A DNA stretch of 41,310 bases. Origin: Bacteroidetes bacterium UBA1947. Its GTDB lineage: Bacteria; Bacteroidota; Bacteroidia; Chitinophagales; Chitinophagaceae. Below, piece by piece: positions 39,422-41,310 of this stretch. The position numbers and the translations under genes were made by a program. The notes beneath the pieces were generated by a model. It ran no database searches, was not told where the DNA came from, and worked only from the letters and a program-made list of their open reading frames with translations. Location: positions 1 through 41,310 of the forward strand of contig DDET01000064.1 of NCBI GenBank assembly GCA_002336915.1, given 5' to 3'. The first letter of the stretch is position 1, and the number at the start of each line of letters is the position of its first letter.

Positions 39422-41310
39422 ATGGCTATACCTCAAAAAAGAACCACTGCAGGACGTGTCAACTTCGGAAAGATACACGATGTTGCCGATACACCGGACC
39501 TGCTGGGCATCCAACTTCAATCGTTCCAGGATTTCTTCCAGCTTGAGACTACGCCTGACAGGCGCAACAATGAAGGATTGTTCAACGTGTTCAATGAGAA
39601 TTTTCCGATCACGGACACGCGTAACATCTTCGTACTCGAGTTTCTGGATTATTTCATTGACCCACCGCGCTACACTATCGACGAGTGTATGGAGCGCGGG
39701 CTTACTTATTCAGTACCGCTGAAAGCGAAACTCCGCCTGAGCTGTAATGATGAGGAGCACGTGGACTTTGAAACTATTGTACAGGATGTGTTCCTGGGCA
39801 ATATCCCGTACATGACGCCACGAGGTACTTTCGTGATCAATGGTGCTGAACGTGTTGTTGTATCGCAACTGCACCGCTCACCGGGTGTATTCTTCGGTCA
39901 GAGCGTTCACCCGAACGGAACGAAGATCTACAGTGCGCGCGTAATACCTTTCAAAGGTGCGTGGATGGAATTTGCTACCGACATCAACAACGTGATGTAT
40001 GCGTACATTGACCGTAAGAAAAAATTCCCGGTTACGACCCTGCTTCGTGCAATAGGTTATGAAACCGATAAAGATATACTTGAACTCTTCGGCATGGCCG
40101 ACGAGGTGAAGACCGATAAGAAGAGCATGGCAGCAAACATTGGCCGCCGCCTGGCAGCACGTGTACTGCGTAGCTGGACTGAAGATTTCGTAGATGAGGA
40201 CACCGGTGAAGTGGTAACCATTGAGCGTAACGAAGTAGTACTGGACCGTGACAGCGTACTTGACGAAGAGAATGCTGAAATGATACAGGGTATGGGCATC
40301 AACACAGTCTTCCTGCAGAAGGAAGAAGTGAGCGGTGATTTCTCTATCATCTACAATACGCTGAACAAGGATACATCTAACTCTGAACTGGAAGCGGTAC
40401 AGCATATCTATCGCCAGTTGCGCGGCAGCGATGCACCTGATGATGAAACAGCGCGTGGCATCATTGAGAAACTGTTCTTCAGTGATAAGCGTTATGACCT
40501 TGGTGAAGTAGGCCGTTACAAAATTAATCGCAAGCTGGGCCTTGACATCAACCTTGATACAAAAGTATTGAGCAAGGAAGATATCATCTCCATCATAAAA
40601 TACCTTGTACGCCTTACCAATGGTAAAGCGGAAATAGATGACATCGATCACCTGAGCAATCGTCGTGTACGTACAGTAGGTGAACAATTATATGCTCAGT
40701 TCGGGGTAGGACTTGCCCGTATGGCCAGAACTATTCGTGAAAGAATGAATGTAAGGGATAACGAAGTGTTTACACCCGTTGACCTTATTAATGCAAGAAC
40801 ATTATCTTCTGTGATCAATTCGTTCTTTGGAACATCGCAGTTATCCCAATTTCTTGACCAGACAAACCCATTATCAGAAATAACGCACAAACGTCGTATC
40901 TCAGCGCTCGGGCCAGGTGGTTTGAGTCGTGAAAGAGCTGGCTTTGAAGTTCGTGACGTACACTATTCTCACTATGGACGTTTGTGTACTATTGAAACTC
41001 CGGAAGGACCAAATATTGGTTTGATATCGACACTTTGCGTACACGCCAAGATCAATGATATGGGCTTTATTGAAACGCCTTATCGTAAAGTACACGAGGG
41101 GAAAGTGAACATGAAGGAATTAAGTTTCCTGAGTGCCGAGGAGGAAGACCTGGCTAAAATTGCACAGGCGAATACACCTCTTGATGAGAAGGGTAATTTC
41201 AAAGAAGAGAAAATCGTAAGCCGTGAGACCGGAGATTTTCCGATTCTTGATAAAAATGATGTGGAATTCATGGACGTTGCGCCAAACCAGATTGTTGGAT
41301 TGAGTGCTTC
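39422..41310 (+). CDS. rpoB: RNA polymerase beta subunit, N-terminal part (cut by window end)
   Basis: The first 629 codons of the RNA polymerase beta subunit, open to the end of the window. Translation starts MAIPQKRTTAGRVNFGKIHD and contains FQDFFQLE, VFLGNIPYMTPRGTFVINGA, SQLHRSPGVFF and the rifampicin region SQLSQFLDQTNPLSEITHKR followed by RISALGPGGLSRERAGFEV. At the usual resistance sites (E. coli numbering D516, H526, S531) the wild-type residues are present, so a rifampicin-sensitive enzyme is predicted. The gene has its own promoter. rplJ and rplL, which usually precede it, are not in the window. Confidence 0.97.
   Translation, partial: MAIPQKRTTAGRVNFGKIHDVADTPDLLGIQLQSFQDFFQLETTPDRRNNEGLFNVFNENFPITDTRNIFVLEFLDYFIDPPRYTIDECMERGLTYSVPLKAKLRLSCNDEEHVDFETIVQDVFLGNIPYMTPRGTFVINGAERVVVSQLHRSPGVFFGQSVHPNGTKIYSARVIPFKGAWMEFATDINNVMYAYIDRKKKFPVTTLLRAIGYETDKDILELFGMADEVKTDKKSMAANIGRRLAARVLRSWTEDFVDEDTGEVVTIERNEVVLDRDSVLDEENAEMIQGMGINTVFLQKEEVSGDFSIIYNTLNKDTSNSELEAVQHIYRQLRGSDAPDDETARGIIEKLFFSDKRYDLGEVGRYKINRKLGLDINLDTKVLSKEDIISIIKYLVRLTNGKAEIDDIDHLSNRRVRTVGEQLYAQFGVGLARMARTIRERMNVRDNEVFTPVDLINARTLSSVINSFFGTSQLSQFLDQTNPLSEITHKRRISALGPGGLSRERAGFEVRDVHYSHYGRLCTIETPEGPNIGLISTLCVHAKINDMGFIETPYRKVHEGKVNMKELSFLSAEEEDLAKIAQANTPLDEKGNFKEEKIVSRETGDFPILDKNDVEFMDVAPNQIVGLSA

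Noticed and set aside
39878..40687. Long minus-strand open frame inside rpoB
   Set aside because: A shadow of rpoB, which is unmistakable on the plus strand.

Overview
The window looks like chromosomal DNA of a Bacteroidota bacterium, probably of the Chitinophagaceae type. The reasons are three secreted proteins with type IX secretion (T9SS) sorting tails or tail-like ends, many small lipoproteins with an S-C lipobox, A-rich regions instead of Shine-Dalgarno sites before start codons, and promoters of the TTTG / TAnnTTTG kind (best at blaI and rpoB). Genus and species cannot be read from the window.

Layout. 1-24.6 kb is ordinary chromosome with mixed gene orientation: the 5' end of a tRNA; a kelch/Ig-like T9SS protein; mtaB (tRNA modification); purM (purine synthesis); a large flotillin-like SPFH protein; GNAT, DUF983 and LCM-type methyltransferase genes; an S1/P1 nuclease; two more secreted proteins, one built of ELWxxDGT repeats; a blaI/blaR1-like regulatory pair with its operators; and a YpfJ-like zinc metallopeptidase. 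24.6-31.0 kb is an A+T-rich accessory island between ypfJ and ffh. It holds intergenic hairpin repeats, two orphan genes, a gene of unknown function and a tight four-gene operon: TIR-like, TIR fusion, SLOG, TIR-like. 31.0-36.1 kb is housekeeping: ffh, rpsP and a two-gene glycosyltransferase operon. 36.1-39.1 kb holds a small membrane protein, a MauE/thioredoxin-like redox protein and an array of five small cysteine-rich lipoprotein genes. The window ends inside rpoB.

The best candidate for a new system is the operon at 27871-30928. Two TIR-like proteins resemble the MTH538/DUF1863 family that includes the Thoeris ThsB sensors. A third, canonical TIR is flanked by two unrecognised regions. Between them lies a standalone SLOG-type protein of the kind that senses TIR-made nucleotides. 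No SIR2-SLOG ThsA, macro-domain membrane effector or other obvious killer domain is present. The genes overlap or nearly touch, so they should act together. My reading is a Thoeris-like, SIR2-less TIR/SLOG antiviral system; this is inference from motifs and context.

Other points: blaI has two TACGA-N6-TCGTA operators built into its own promoter; ffh, rpsP and rpoB share an extended start-site motif ending in GCAGTCC; and the lipoprotein array has duplicated its terminators along with its genes. All domain calls were made by reading motifs, without database searches.
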